The notes: generated from the sequence alone by a model not told the origin. A DNA stretch of 64,000 bases from Anisus vortex (GCA_949126835.1 OX421494.1:54750358-54814357), one strand, 5' to 3'. Positions 33,346-46,773 are shown, counted from the stretch's first letter. Program-made: numbers and translations.

Positions 33346-33869
33346 CCATTAAAAAAAATTTAGCCTATAGTTCGTCCCCCTGGCGTAAAATAAACCAAGC
33401 TATGTCTGATGTTTTATCTTATCTTATCCGGTAATCTTACAGGCGCTCGTACTTTAAAAAAAAATTCAATCCTAAGAGTCTCCATGTTTTGAATCTATTT
33501 TTGATTGTGCCCACATTTTTTCTTAACCATTTATTGTGTATGGGGGAGGGGGGTGGGGCGGAGGGCGTCGACCCAACGGTATTCTAAGTTGCTGTGGCCA
33601 AAAACATAGGCCTATATTTTTAGCGATCAGATCTTTTTAATCACACTAACTATGACATTATTGTACATTTACAGAACCGTGTTAATAGATTTTTTGTTTC
33701 TACATATTTATTGTAATTTATAACAATTGTATGTCAGTCTAAATTTGTGATTACTGTTGAAATCATAGCAAAACATAAAAACCAGTGGCGTAATCGAAAT
33801 TGCAAGTTGGTGGGTGCTAGCATAATTCCTTCTTAAGTTGCTTTTTGTTTTAAACCAATAATACTAATG

Positions 33870-34005
33870 TCATCCACCCACCTCTGGGTAGACTCGGGGA
33901 CGGCCCTCCAGAACCGGGAACGAATCCTAGCCTTCACCTGGATTCGAACAAAGAACCTTCGGTGCGGCAGCCGAACGCGATACCGCTCTACCAACGTGCC
34001 CCTTT
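33870..34005 (-). mobile_element. tRNA-derived SINE, type 1 head (reverse)
   Basis: Reversed head: CCTGGATTCGAAC (B box) and ACCGCTCTACCAACGTGCCC (A box). The body is truncated after CTCTGGGTAGACTC. Confidence 0.8.
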
Positions 34006-34264
34006 ATGTCTTTACTGTTATAATCATAGTAAAATATAAGAACCAGTGCCGTATCCAAAATTCCAAGAGGGTCGTGGGTGCACAATACCATCCTTAATAT
34101 CATGTTTTTTTTTAAACCAATATTTTATCTTATTACGAGATATTAGGATATAAATTAGATAACTTAAATATTCCTGAACTTGTAGATATCATTTTATAAG
34201 ATAAAAAAAAATAAAACGTAATTAGTAAGAATATTAATAAATGAACTTTAAGGTCATTTGTAGG

Positions 34265-34330
34265 CTATAGCGCCTCACTCCATCCTAATGCAAAGCATGC
34301 TCAGTGCGCTCTTAAAAGCGGAACGACAAT
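34265..34330 (-). mobile_element. L2/CR1-like LINE tail fragment
   Basis: AGCATGCTCAGTGCGCTCTT matches the 3' terminal block of the LINE at 39754 (AGCATGCTCAGTGCGCTGTC). Confidence 0.5.
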
Positions 34331-34509
34331 AACAATGACATTCTAAAAAAGTTTTAAATAAGTTATTGCCGATGGAGGTGTCAGAAATAAATGATATGTA
34401 AAATATGTAAAATACAAATATGTAAAATGTTACCTGATATGTAGAGCGGATGAATTTAAAATTGTAAAATGTTATATGTAAAATATCTTTCATTTACTAA
34501 ATCTTCCAG

Positions 34510-34850
34510 TGTGCCTAGTGTTTACCTTAACGAAATTCACAATGGACCGCCTGTATATTCTAAAATCAAAAAAAGTTTTGTACGCTCGGCCGGTTCCACC
34601 ATCACCGCCATCATCACCGACGCCATCACCGCCGCCATCACTGCCGCCATCACTGCCGCCATCATCACCGCCACCAGTACAAGAATCGACAACAACACAG
34701 CCAGGAGGAGCCTTAACAACAGCATTTAGCCAGATGTTATCACTGAATGAACTAAATATTACCCAGGCGGTATCCAAGGCGATTTATTGTGGGGTTTCCC
34801 AGCTTCGTTGCAAAAAAAATGACCAAATACAAAACTCCATCAACAAATGA
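34510..34850 (+). CDS. Possible proline-rich terminal exon related to the small membrane-protein family
   Basis: Following CTAAATCTTCCAG the frame is open in phase 1 to a TGA. It starts (V)CLVFTLTKFTMDRLYILKSK, where LVFT resembles the helix end of the family (GLVFTIMKC), then becomes a Pro/Ser-rich tail of PPSPPSS/PPSLPPS type and a polar end. If real it would be a family member whose helix is truncated and whose tail is long. The CACCGCCAT repeat makes other frames open too (reverse frames 34490-34777 and 34537-34725, forward 34469-34729), so coding status is uncertain. Confidence 0.3.
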
Positions 34851-34854
34851 CTTC

Positions 34855-34901
34855 GTGTTCCAAGATAAGATAACATTTAACAATTAATGACCTAGTGTAG
34901 C

Positions 34902-34946
<45 letters not shown>

Positions 34947-35090
34947 GCCTACATGTTCCAAGATAAGATAACATTTAACAATTAATGACCTAGCGTAGCT
35001 ATTTTTTTTAAATATCTATAATATATAGCCTACATGTTCCAAGACAAGATGACATTTAACACAAAATGACCTAGTGTAGTTCTTTTCTTT
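34855..35090. repeat. Three direct repeats of a ~90-115 bp unit with TA runs
   Basis: GTTCCAAGATAAGATAACAT... TAGTGTAGCT... followed by a TA run occurs at about 34858, 34953 and 35034 with small changes. Confidence 0.8.
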
Positions 35091-35109
35091 ATATATATAT
35101 ATATATATA

Positions 35110-36830
35110 CATGTATATTTATTTATGTGTCTGCTATACAATCCTAGGCCGTTTAACGGACCGGTACAAAATTCAAACATATTTTTTGTTATTGCAAGAA
35201 TAACGAAACAACTAAATACCTAATGAAATGTTCTGATTACAGTTTTCATTTTAATATTTTTTTTTCTTTCTCTTTTAACGAAACACATTGTTTATTGTAG
35301 TGATTGGTTTCTCCGTCATTGTGTCGGGCATATTTACTAGTATATATGTCTAGTTCGTTTAACGTATCGGGGCAAAAGTTAAATACATGCATTGGAAACG
35401 TCTTAAATAAAATTAAATAAAATTACTATACCAAGTATATTGTTTTATTCGTTCATTTTTATTTTTAAATAAATATATTTTTAATTATGTAAATGTAAAG
35501 GTTTTAAACTGGATCGCCATTAAACAAATATTCATTCAGATTGATGTCCCTTTAAAAATGCTTTCAAAATATAATACCGATATGGTATTATGACGGGTTT
35601 TCCCGTACTGCGAAATATTCTTTACTTTTTTTTTAATTGTGTGTTCTTCTTTTCTTTTTTATCATTTTTATTGAGATATTGTTTAATTTTTTTTTAATAC
35701 TTTTTTTTATTGATTGTTTTTATGATATTATTTTTTTATAAGCTTAGATCTATATTAGTATTAAAATGGTTTTTAAATCCCACATAAATTGTTAAACGAA
35801 GAATAAAGGGATAATTTTAAAAAATGCAATGTTCTGAATGGTATAAAATCATTAAATTATTTCCGTCGAACTAAATTAATCCTTATTGCATATTAATTAA
35901 TTTTTTACCCCGACCCAGACCCAAACCTTTATATAAAAAATAATTTTTGGCTGAAGTCGTAATAAATTTGTTTGTACTATTGATAGTCCAGTTGTTGTTT
36001 TTTATATTGTGTTTACTTATGTTAAAATTATATATATAATTATAGACTACAACACACCATTATAGGCGTAAGCATGCTAATTTAAACAAAAATGGAAATT
36101 TAAGCCATCAGACATGGATAATATGTTCTTAGTATTAATAGGCCTATTGGGATCAAAACAAAGTTTAAATTTTTGTAACCGGCAATTTGACGGGCATAAC
36201 AACTAGTATATATAGGCTACTCCTAAGCCATGTAGCAGATCGGTGTAAAGTTTGATTCTTAAATTAGAAATGGCCTCCAAAAGAATTTTTTGTTTTATCA
36301 AATATATTGCTAAATTCGTGGTAGTTTTTTAATAAACATATTACTAATTATGTTAATAAGTTATAAACTGAAGCGCTATTTTAAAAATATTCACAGTGAT
36401 GTCCCTTTAATGGCAGGGGAGCCAATAGAAAGCAATTTATTTTCGCAAGCACCATGATCATTTTTGGTGTATTGAAAAAAGAATATGGTAAAAAAAAAAT
36501 GGTTGCCATGGGAATGGTGGATATTTTAGTGGTGGATATAATTTACCAAGCACAAAAACATGGGTCGACCTGATTATTTTTTTTACATAATGTATTGCAA
36601 ATTGGCAGAAATATTAATAAGCTATATATTTCAAAGTTGGAGAATCACATTTTGAGGGGCGTTGACACTAGTTTAGGCCTATCTGCATGCTGCGAGATCA
36701 AATACATATTTCTTTTAAGAAATATTGTTGTTGTTTTTTAAATCATAGGTTCTTGTTACATGTGCAAATTTGATTATATGTTTAGCGTGCAATTCAATCT
36801 TAGATAATTATTTATTAGATATAAAAAACT
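35110..36830. other. Unannotated AT-rich stretch
   Basis: No frame of interest, very AT-rich. Nothing supportable was found. Confidence 0.45.
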
Positions 36831-36831
36831 A

Positions 36832-38170
<1,339 letters not shown>

Positions 38171-38470
38171 TTTGGTTCTGGGGTTTATGTTTCTTTGTTT
38201 CCAAGCAAAACAAATTTAAAAACAAAAAACATTTAAAAAAACTTTAAACTAATTTCAAATGACACATTACATAGGCAATGGCAATAACAATAGTTAAATC
38301 ACTAAACCTAGGCCTACTGTTACAAATCCGAATTTTCTGACATCTGTCTAGGATCTTGTTCTCTACAATAATAAACTAAAGTTACTCGATGAATGCCTAA
38401 ACTTTTATACAATAATAACATTCAACTTCACTAGTTAACAATTAGTAGCTTCCTTGTAGCTAAGCAAATA

Positions 38471-38978
38471 ATAACAACAAAACTCTAAAAAACGCAAAGT
38501 ACTTAGGAGTAATAATAAATGATAAATTATCTTGGAATCCACATATATGTATTAATAATAATAATAATAAGTATGCGTATGTGGCGCAAATCCCGTTGAT
38601 AACAGTTCTATGCGCTGAAACGACAACAACAATCGAAAATGAAAATATGTATACGCAAATATGTATTGATAAAGTTATTTAAAAATATAACAAATCATTG
38701 GGCTTCTTTAAATGAAACTTTTACGAATGCAATAATAATATAATAAATGCTATTTAACATTATTTAGACTTATACTAGAATATGCAGCATCTGTATGTGA
38801 CCCACCAACAAACGAAAACATAAAAAAATTACAACAAATTCAGAAAAGAGCTTCAAGGTCTATTACGAGCGAATATTCACAACTGACAAGGGAAACGCCA
38901 ATAGTCAAATCACTAAATATAGAAACATTAGAGGACAGAAAGGCAAATAGTAAAGTATAAATAATATATAGTCTAAGG
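38471..38978 (+). pseudogene. LINE family J ORF2 C-terminal remnant (host of nested insertions)
   Basis: Begins near GTACTTAGGAGTAATAATAA (YLGVII) and continues through ACTAGAATATGCAGCATCTG (LEYA) and GAAACATTAGAGGACAGAAA. It continues on the far side of the hAT insertion at 42127-42249 and, after another insertion, 42968-43060. Confidence 0.75.
38550..38655 (-). mobile_element. LINE tail K fragment (reverse)
   Basis: Reverse complement of the 3' tail at 42860-42967 (TTTCAGCGCATAGAACTGTT, then ATCA(A/C)CGGGAT) with an ATT-type microsatellite terminus. It is inserted in the LINE J remnant, with ATATGTATT on both sides as a possible target duplication. Confidence 0.75.
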
Positions 38979-39861
38979 TAGGTGTCGGCAACCTAAGGCA
39001 CGCGTTCCAAACTTGGCACGCAGAGCGATTTTCAGTGCACGCAAGAGACCTATAAGAGGTTCTTTTTATTGATGAAAAAAAAACATTTTAAGGTTCTGAA
39101 TGAGCAAATATGACTGTTGAAGCCGATGTTTCTGAATGACATATCAAAACATTTCAGTGAGTTGAACTTACATTTACAAGGACCAGTGTAATGGAAGCTG
39201 AATTTTAAACATTTAAAAAAATGGCCATCCAAATGTGCCCATTTGCGGAAAAAAACCTGGAAGGAAGCTACTTAGGAAAGTCGTCTGCTATTCTCAACTG
39301 CTGGACATTCGCTTCTACTTTCAGCTTTTGGTTCAACTTGTGAAAATGAGTTCAAATATAAAAAAATGTATTGGTCTATAGATCCTAATCTTGACTAGCA
39401 AATGATCAAGTTTAGACAAAAATTACCATAAATATAAAAGTAATGAAATATTGTATTTGATATAAATACACATAAAGAGTATGTTTTTTATTTTATGTGT
39501 ATTTAAAATGTGGACTCTTTCCTCGGTTTTAACGGGGTATCCACAGTAATATGAAGAAGAAGAAGAAGAAGAAACACGCTAATTTTGAATTAAATATAAA
39601 ACCTTTCACAATTTTCTCGATGATAAAATCTCTTTTGCTTTAATACTTGGTCTTACTACGGAGTTCAATTAATTGTCTTACAAAAATAACTACAAAAAGT
39701 ATAATAAAGCAGGTTGACTTTCAGGCTGATGGCACGCTGAATGATTTAGAAATAATAATAATAATAATAATGAGCACTTTTATAGCGCAACTATCCATGC
39801 TATAATAGCATGCTCAGTGCGCTGTCATGACATAGATACAAGAGCACAAATTAGACAATGA

Positions 39862-40596
39862 TTAATTAAACATATAGGACTTTAGGTTCTTTTTAAAAGA
39901 CTTTGCTTCAGTTTGCCTTAGTGAAATAGGCAAATTGTTCCATAATACGGGCGCCACCGCCTCAAAGGCGCGCACTCCAAAGGTTTTCTTTCTATGTCCA
40001 ATAAGACTGGGAGTCCTAAGTAATGACTTTTCACTTGAACGGAGATCTCTTGCTGGAACATATGTTGTAAGAATGTTTTGAAGATAGCTAGGTGCAGTGC
40101 CATCCAAGCAGCTGAATGCCAGGGAAAGAAGCTTAAATTCAATTCGCTTTTGCACGGGGAGCCAGTGGAGATCCCTAAGTATAGGGGTGATGTGAGCGGA
40201 CCTCTCGACCAGAGATACTATGCGTGCAGCATTGTTCTGCACCTTCTGGAGTCTCTCAATCTGCTTTTTTGGAATCCCCCACAAGCAGCTGTTGCAGTAA
40301 TCAAGTCTTGAGAGAATAAGAGAGACGGCAACAGCATTTGCTGTTTTCTTGTTTAGATGAGGTCGCAATTGACCTAAGGCTCGTAATTGCATAGAGCATG
40401 CCCGGACGACAGAGCTGACATGGGTAGTCATTGAAAGTTTACTGTCAATAAACAAGCCAAGATCTTTTACATAGTCAGATAAGGTAATTTCAGCAGTGCC
40501 AACTTTTATTGCTTCTAGCTTAGAGGTTTTAAGTTTAGCATGAGACCCACACAATATTGCCACTGTTTTATCATCATTTAGCTTTAGCCTATCCAC
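39862..40596 (-). pseudogene. LINE ORF2 C-terminal part, after a frameshift
   Basis: Continues the RT thumb and C-terminal domain in another frame: DRLKLNDDKTVAILCGSHAK, then YVKDLGLFIDSKLSM, SRLDYCNSCLWGIPKKQIER, LHWLPVQKRI and VLWNNLPISLR. One small indel separates it from the upstream part, and otherwise no stop interrupts it. The copy is therefore fairly young but inactive. Confidence 0.92.
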
Positions 40597-42086
40597 GATT
40601 TCACTGACAGGCAGCAGTCTTCAAGAGATTTTACAGCCGCAGCACAGGAAGCAGGATCAGGATTGAAACTAATGTATAATTCCGTGTCGTCAGCAAATAG
40701 CTTACGATTTACGCCATGGGTACTAATGATTTTGCCGAGTTTACTAGTATAGATAGAGAATAGTATAGGTCCCAATACAGAGCCTTGTGGTACTCCGCAC
40801 CTCAGTGGTGTGCTCTGCGAAGAAGCTTGTTTTACCACAACATATTGGGTCCTATCCTCCAAATAAGACGTGAACCACCGCAGCGCATTACCCGTGATGC
40901 CCATCTCCTTTTTAAGCCTGGCTAGAAGAAGCTCATGGTCAATTACGTCGAAAGCTGCACTTAAGTCAAGCAACACTAATAGTGATAGTTCGCCACGATC
41001 AGCACTACAAAGTACATCATTTAGGACTCGCAGAAGTGCTGTTTCGCAACTGTGGCCATGACGATAGGCAGATTGGAACGGGTCAAGTAGATTATTAGCA
41101 TTAAGATGCTGCACAAGTTGTTGCGACACAACTCTCTCAAGTATTTTAGAAATAAAGGAGAGATTTGAGACCGGGCGATAGTTATTGCAGTCATTCATAT
41201 CTAAGCCATTTTTCTTCAGGAGGGGCTTAATGATCGCCGTCCTGAATGGGCGTGGAATTTTGGCAGACAGTAGGCAGGTGTTTATAATACGTACCAACAC
41301 AGGAAGTAGAATGTCCATGCATGTCAGCACAATTTTGGTAGGGATGGGGTCAACAGTGGAATAAGTAGGTTTAGATGATAGAATAGTACGTTTAAGTCCT
41401 TCCTCACAAACAGGGATGAGTTTCACTAATGGGATACCTGCGAAGACATCATCCACTAGGGGCAAAGAATCACGCTCTTCAAAGCTTTTCCTAATTTTCT
41501 CAACTTTGTCAGTGAAGAATTTGCTAAGTGTTTCCGCTGCTTTCTCACTGCTCATGTCAGGCAGAACGGGGGTTTCAGATCTTTTTCCAAGAAGATCATT
41601 GACAATGGAGAACATCTTGCGTGAGTCCGTTCCTGCAGACTTTAGAAGAGATTGAATATGAACCGACTTTTCATGCCTGATCACTTGAGCGAACCTATTT
41701 CTTTCTTTCCGAAATATTTTTTTGTCACATTCAAGTCGAGTTCTTCTCCAACGCTTTTCAGCTAAACGACGGATTGACTTCGCTTTCCGAACTAAAGGGG
41801 AGTACCAATAGGAGTCCGGCCTGTCACTAACAAGTTTTTCCGTCACTGGGGCGTAGTCATCCAGTAAAGTGGAGAGAGTCTGGTTGTACAGGAGGACCAG
41901 GTTTTCAGGATCACTTGATTGTGACTTAACCAATTCTGATTTAGTAAGACTATCTCGAAAAGAATACATATCGATATTCTTAAGATTCCTCGTCTTTATC
42001 TTTTTTCTCCCAGCAACTGGTCTTTTCATATTTGTCTTTAACCGCACAAGGAAGTGATCAGACAGAAGGAGGTCCTCAACACTCAC
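40584..42086 (-). pseudogene. LINE ORF2, endonuclease end plus RT (about 500 aa)
   Basis: Starts in the last endonuclease motif (LLLSDHFLVRL) with about 10 upstream residues read from flanking DNA. The RT blocks are NNYRPVSNLSFISKILERVV, QSAYRHGHSCETALLRVLND, LLDLSAAFDVIDHELLLARL (catalytic Asp in AAFD), CGVPQGSVLGPILFSIYTSK and LFADDTELY (catalytic FADD). The frame is open over about 1.5 kb and ends SVKSWIG at a stop caused by a small indel near 40590. The AFDVIDHELL/FADDTELY style points to the L2/CR1/Rex group. Confidence 0.92.
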
Positions 42087-42249
42087 AGAAATCCTAGTTT
42101 GACACACTGTTAGCAAAAGGTTGCTGGCCTAAGACATCCAATGTCTAACTTAGAAATACAACAAACTGTTACAAACTGTTACAATGCTCAGATAAACATA
42201 AGAACAAAAACACTTTCCTTATTCCGTATGCGAGAACAAATACATATAA

Positions 42250-42967
42250 TATTTGGTGTCTATCTCGACTCCACGCTGTCCATGCAGCCCCACATCTCCT
42301 TCCTCACCAAAATTTGCTTTTTCCATCTGCGTCGCATTGCCGCCATCCGTCGCTATCTGACAAGGAAGCTTGTGTTAAGCTCGTCATCTCTCTCCTTTTT
42401 TCCCGCTTGGATTACTGCAATTCGCTCTTGGCTGGCCTCTCGACCTCCTCCCTTCAGGGCCTCTAACGTGTTCAGAACTGTGCTGCCCGACTGGTCCTTC
42501 AGAAGAAGAATTCGACGCACACTACTCCTCTGCTCCGACCCCTGCACTGGCTTCCTATTAACCACCGGATCTCCTACAAGCTTGCGTCTCTATGTTACAA
42601 GTGCCTGATAGACTCTGCCCACAACTACCTTCGCACCTGTCTCGAGCTATATACTCAATCCCGTCCACTCCGCTCAGCTTCTGATGCGCTTACCCTGAGT
42701 ATCCCTCGTGTGAGGCTAGTGTCTGCTGGCGAACGTGCTTTCTCCTACGCGGGACAGTCCGCTTGGAATCACCCCCCACTACAGCTTCGCCAGAGCCCGA
42801 ACTTCGACACCTTCAGAAGCCGACTGAAGACTCATATATTTAGTTAGCAATATTTTCGTATTGGGTCTACATATTTTCATTTTCGTCTGTTGTTGTCGTT
42901 TCAGCGCATAGAACTGTTATCACCGGGATATGCGCCATATAAGCATCATCATTATTATTATTATTAT
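42250..42967 (+). mobile_element. 5'-truncated LINE tail K (L2/CR1-like)
   Basis: Encodes, with one or two frameshifts, GVYLDSTLSMQPHISFLTKI, then SRLDYCNSLLAGL, HWLPINHRISYKLASLCYKC and RLKTHIFS-stop. A 3' UTR ending GCGCCATATAAGCATCATC and (ATT)n follows. The duplicate at 59788 lacks it (CATATAAGTACTC uninterrupted), so it is a clean insertion. The target duplication is at most a few bases (TAA). Confidence 0.88.
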
Positions 42968-43579
42968 TAAGTACTCTTTCTTCCCGAGTGGATGAGCATA
43001 GAAAGCAATAATCTTTTTTTTTTTTATAGAGGAGCGCCTCTAATATATAAGATGTTCGATTTATACATAGTTCTCTTGATTTCTCTATTACTTAGACCCG
43101 TATAAATCCTGATTGAAATTAATCTTAGACAATGCACGCATTGCTTCCAATGGTGAAATAATCTTTGAAACACTCAACAAAGACCAACCAGATTGCATTG
43201 CTAAAATAGCCACACAAAAAAAGTTCTCAGCATTAAAGATGAATGGTTAAAAGTTACAAACTTTTGGGGAAATTAGAAGAATCTTTGAACCTCTTAACCC
43301 AAGCCAACCATTTCTAGAATAGCCAAAATATAATTTGTCAGCATTGGAGTTGAATGGTTCAAAGTATAAAACCTTTGGGTAAGTAGTCTTTTATTTGCAG
43401 GCCACATAATATTCAAAAAGCTTAATGCTTAAAATGAGTATTGAAGACAAGGCGTAGACACCAGTTGATATAGACAAGCTAGTGCGTCTCTTTCAGCTCC
43501 TGAATGCAGTTGTACAGTTACACCGAATCGCTAAAGCTGGTTCGTAAATGAACACTTCAATACCCACGGGCCTCAAGGT

Positions 43580-44005
43580 CTGGAGTAATGTGTAAACCAC
43601 AGATACGCGTGCATTAAGAGCCCGGTGGAATTACGCCTTGGGGACAGCCCCTGCTGAGCGTCCGAGGTTCATCGCACTGCTGAGAGACTCTCAGCTTCGG
43701 TGGGGAGGAAGCAATGAGCGCAACAGGCCATCTCAAACCCGCCTTAAGGCCTGAATGTCCAGACCTGTATTCTGGTATTTGTGCTACGGGGAAATTGTGC
43801 AGTTATACGAGAAAGCCGTCATGATAACGATTGATCCTAGGTGAATTCCGCCGGTAGGGAGACAAGTGTAGTACATGTACTGCGGAGACCGTACTTTATG
43901 TTACGTGATACACCTCATCGCGGGGTGGCTAGTCTCGGGCAGAATCTTGGTGTGTCTCCACTCATTACGCCCTGGACTCAAGAGCCGAAAGGCTTCTCCG
44001 GAATT
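43580..44005 (+). repeat. Interspersed repeat family W (forward), single 36-bp unit
   Basis: Holds GTGTAAACCACAGATACGCG, GGTGGGGAGGAAGCAATGAG, one copy of the ATGATAACGATTGATCCTAG unit, and CGGGGTGGCTAGTCTCGG. Homologous to 60345-61200. Confidence 0.75.
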
Positions 44006-45500
44006 ATTTATTTTTTTAGAATCACTAATAAAACTGTTTTTAAAAAAAACAATTCAATAACTGTGCATGATTTTAAAAAAATGGACGCGTAAAGTGTTTG
44101 ATGTGTGTCTTCAACAAGTGATGGCAAGCCTGTGTTATCTTTTACTTACAATGAAGAATCCGGTTACGTTTTTACATATAAATGTCATCTTATTATAAAG
44201 CCATCAATTCTATTATTATAAAGCCATCTATTTTTATTTGGGGGAAAAGGATGTTTAAAATATTGATGAAAATGTACTTTTGTGTTTTGATTAATTTCTA
44301 GAAGTTCTCCGATCTCAGATAAATCATTCCCAATACTGCTTCAAAAGTGTGTGCGGAATCCACAAATGAAAAGGGGAGGGGGAGCATTTGTATGGCGTTT
44401 GCGGATATCTTTATTTGATCTAGTCTGGTTACGCTCAGTAAGAAGACGATAGACCTTTTGCGAGCTAGTATATACACGTACGCAAACTTAACCGAACCAG
44501 AAACCATTACCATTTTGCAGAGGTTGTTGTATTTTTAGAGATGATTTTAAGCCCCTCCCCCTGCCATACTATCGCTCCTCCCAAATTTTGATGTCTTTCT
44601 GTATAAAAGAATACAACTTAACATCTTCTATTATCAGAGTTGGTGTTCCTGTGGATATATAAATGTAATGAATTAAAATATCAATTATAAGTAATGATAA
44701 TATATTAGCCCACTTTGTTTATATTTCGGAAAACAGCTGAGTAAACTTAATTCTAGATGTAATATTTATTTATTTTGATATATCATTAAATAATAATATA
44801 TTTAATATTTCTTGATAGAAACACACTTTAAAGAAGCTTACATAGAATTTAATTATTTTCTATATAAAAAAAAGGTAAAGTAGATTGCTAAATTGAAATT
44901 GTATTTAAAAATGTAATGTGTGTTTCTAGTATTGTAGAGACTTTAGTTTGATTTTTTGCTTTAAAATAATACTATTAATAGGCTCTACCACAGGGAATTT
45001 CTTTTCCTTTTCTCAGTGTATAGTAAATTTAGTTTGATTAATGTAGTCAATCTAGTCTTTAATTTCCCTATCTTTTTTTCTAAGGCATCTGATTTTTTTT
45101 TTCGCAGGCGCTGATTATTTTATAGAAAATTTGCTTCCTAGAATTATTTGTAATTTGATTATATTATTGCCAGTGGCGTAGCCAAATGGGGCACATGGAA
45201 GCCCCCCCACACATACACAAACACACATTTCCTAGTCTCTTGCTGGGGTTTGAGGCAGGGGCGTATTTAGGCATGTACTACACATTTCATTGGGGCCCCA
45301 TACATCCTAAAAAATTCTGCTGTTTCAGAAGCGCACAATGACCTACAGTCTTCTAGGTTGTAAACTTATGTGACGTGCCTGAATAGTGTCCTGCGAATCG
45401 TTAGTTTTTTGTAACAATTTTACGTGGATGTTGGATACTGCTACGTTGTCTTCTACTGTTTGTGATGAATTAATATTAATTATGGGTAATCAAGCCCTAT
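44006..45500. other. Duplicated non-coding stretch (copy A)
   Basis: Matches 61205-62740. Contains 'CCAGTGGCGTAGCCAAATGG' at 45172, common in invertebrate repeats. No gene. Confidence 0.5.
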
Positions 45501-45509
45501 TTGTTAAAG

Positions 45510-46120
45510 AATAGAGGTAGACCCAAGAACACCTGGCGTAGAGATGTTGAAAAAGACGTGCAGCTAACCGGGGAAAGCGGGAAAGAGCTAGAGAAGATAG
45601 CCAGAGACAGGAAGACATGAAAAGAAATTGTCGATGGCCAATGCTCCACTAGGAGTTGATTATGGCGAAGAGGAAGAAGTAGACCTATTGACTGAGTTCA
45701 CTGCACGACTAAAGACATCGAAGTACTACTCATATAGCTTGACTCATATAGATGAGAGCCATATAGACTTATAGACCAATTAACATTAGTTCTTCGCTAC
45801 ATAGAAAAGTCGCCACCAATTGAACGGTTTATAACATTTATGTCCAAACAGAGGTCACAAGGCTGCAGAAATGTTCCATGGACTTTAAGAGTTCCCACAA
45901 GAGCTCATTTATAGATCAGTTAAAGCAACCATTTTATCAGTGTGTTAATACATACATTTTTATTTGTAAACGATTAGAATTCCGTGGTCAGCTTAACAAT
46001 ATATCAGCTGATGAAATTGAACATTCAGCTGTGAAACTTGTCCAAATTAATAACGTTTTATATCACACTAAAAATGCACTGGTCGGGAGGTTGTGCGTTT
46101 GTGTGTGGGGGGGGGGCTGA
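45510..46120 (+). pseudogene. LINE C-terminal piece and ZMYM-type hAT relic (copy A)
   Basis: First a LINE C-terminus (RGRPKNTWRRDVEKDVQLTG then ARDRKT). The relic then follows with TTARLKTSKYYSYSL-like sequence, VERFITFMSKQRSQGCRNVP and CVNTYIFICKRLEFRGQLNN. Copy A is more damaged than copy B at 62740-63290. Confidence 0.65.
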
Positions 46121-46154
46121 TAGAGCGCTAAGATTGCACAGCAAAGGTGCAATG

Positions 46155-46455
46155 AAAAGGAACTTTTACAAATGTTATAAGAATATAAAACTAAAATGAT
46201 ATCTCACATTAGTTAGGCCTATACTAGAATATGCATCATCTGTATGGGACCCATCAACTAAAGCTAACATTGAAAATTAGAATAAATTCAGAAAAGAGCT
46301 GCAAGATTCACATCTAGCGAATATGGACAACTGACAAGAGTAACACCAATAGTCAAATCACTAAACCTAGAAACACTAGAGGACAGAAAGGACAAAAAGT
46401 ACAGAAGGTCGCAATAATCTTCTTTAGACAAGGAGCGTCTGTAATATATAAGATA
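46155..46455 (+). pseudogene. LINE family J 3' fragment inserted in copy A
   Basis: GAATATGCATCATCTGTATG through GAGCGTCTGTAATATATAAG. It carries an internal deletion between GACAGAAAGGACAAA and the 3' UTR. The duplicate reads straight across (GGGGCAATAACAGAATCTGC), which fixes the insertion. Confidence 0.8.
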
Positions 46456-46718
46456 AGATAATCACAGAATCTGCAAACATCGTATTCTGTACAAACCTAA
46501 TGTGTAAAATATATTGATTTAACATATACAATGTATGAACAAAATAAATAAAATAATTGAACTAAATACGTTAGATGTATGAAGCTAATAAGTTAAATGT
46601 ATGAAACCTACGTATCATAAGATGCATAAACCTAACATACAAAATGTAGCATGTTAACCTGTTTGAAAATAATGTATTGTTCTTCCATTCCTCCAGCGTT
46701 GAAGTGACTACATGAGAA

Positions 46719-46773
46719 ATGTTTGACGTTATCTTTCTAATTTCAGCCTTGGTAGCCAGCGTGAGTGCTACAG
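46719..46773 (+). CDS. Exon 1 of small membrane-protein gene 2 (signal peptide)
   Basis: From the ATG at 46719 the frame is MFDVIFLISALVASVSAT, a short but credible signal peptide, ending in phase 1 at the donor ACAG/GTATGG. The leader CTCCAGCGTTGAAGTGACTA aligns with TTCCAGTGTTGAAATGTCTG before the exon at 16195, and GCGTGAGTGC just before the donor is shared by both. The exons are therefore paralogous, although the start codon position has shifted. Paired with 48368-48597 (intron 1.6 kb), the product would be about 94 residues. Confidence 0.55.

Larger units (their letters stand above)
39754..42086 (-). mobile_element. 5'-truncated L2/CR1-like LINE (2.3 kb) with 6-bp TSD
   Basis: Precise ends are given by the empty site in the duplicate at 59628-59640. 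AGAAAT flanks both sides (39748-39753 and 42087-42092). The 3' end (left) is GCGCTATAAAAGTGCTC followed by (ATT)n, a typical L2-type terminus. The body encodes the last part of the endonuclease and a nearly complete RT. Confidence 0.92.
38979..42126 (+). mobile_element. Decayed hAT element (GTF2IRD2/ZBED-type), split by a LINE
   Basis: The left end TAGGTGTCGGCAACC and right end near CAAAAGGTTGCTG are followed by GCCTAAGA. The left flank is GTCTAAGG, and the equivalent right flank in the duplicate at 59668 is GCCTAAGG, supporting an 8-bp duplication. Interior + strand (39110-39400) reads FLNDISKHFSELNLHLQG and later SAFGSTCENEFKYKKMYWSI, resembling the middle and C-terminal parts of GTF2IRD2-type hAT transposases. 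Stops and a large internal deletion are present. Confidence 0.65.
39424..46500. repeat. Segmental duplication copy A
   Basis: Collinear with 59391-63415 apart from three LINE insertions (39754-42086, 42250-42967, about 46155-46455) and the satellite expansion in the other copy. Shared order is hAT right end, LINE J tail, unknown sequence, family W, about 1 kb AT-rich sequence, LINE C-terminal piece, ZMYM-type relic. Confidence 0.85.

Noticed and set aside
34490..34777. Reverse and alternative forward frames over the CACCGCCAT repeat
   Set aside because: Low-complexity Gly/Asp or Ala/Ile repeats. Only the forward phase-1 frame has any splice and family context, and even that is uncertain.
42141..42608. 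155-residue forward frame
   Set aside because: It crosses from a LINE J tail into the LINE K insertion at 42250 and then runs in a shifted frame, so it is not one protein.
46000..46040. Hammerhead-like words (CTGATGA ... GAAAC)
   Set aside because: The required stems are not formed, and the sequence is part of the ZMYM-type relic coding region.
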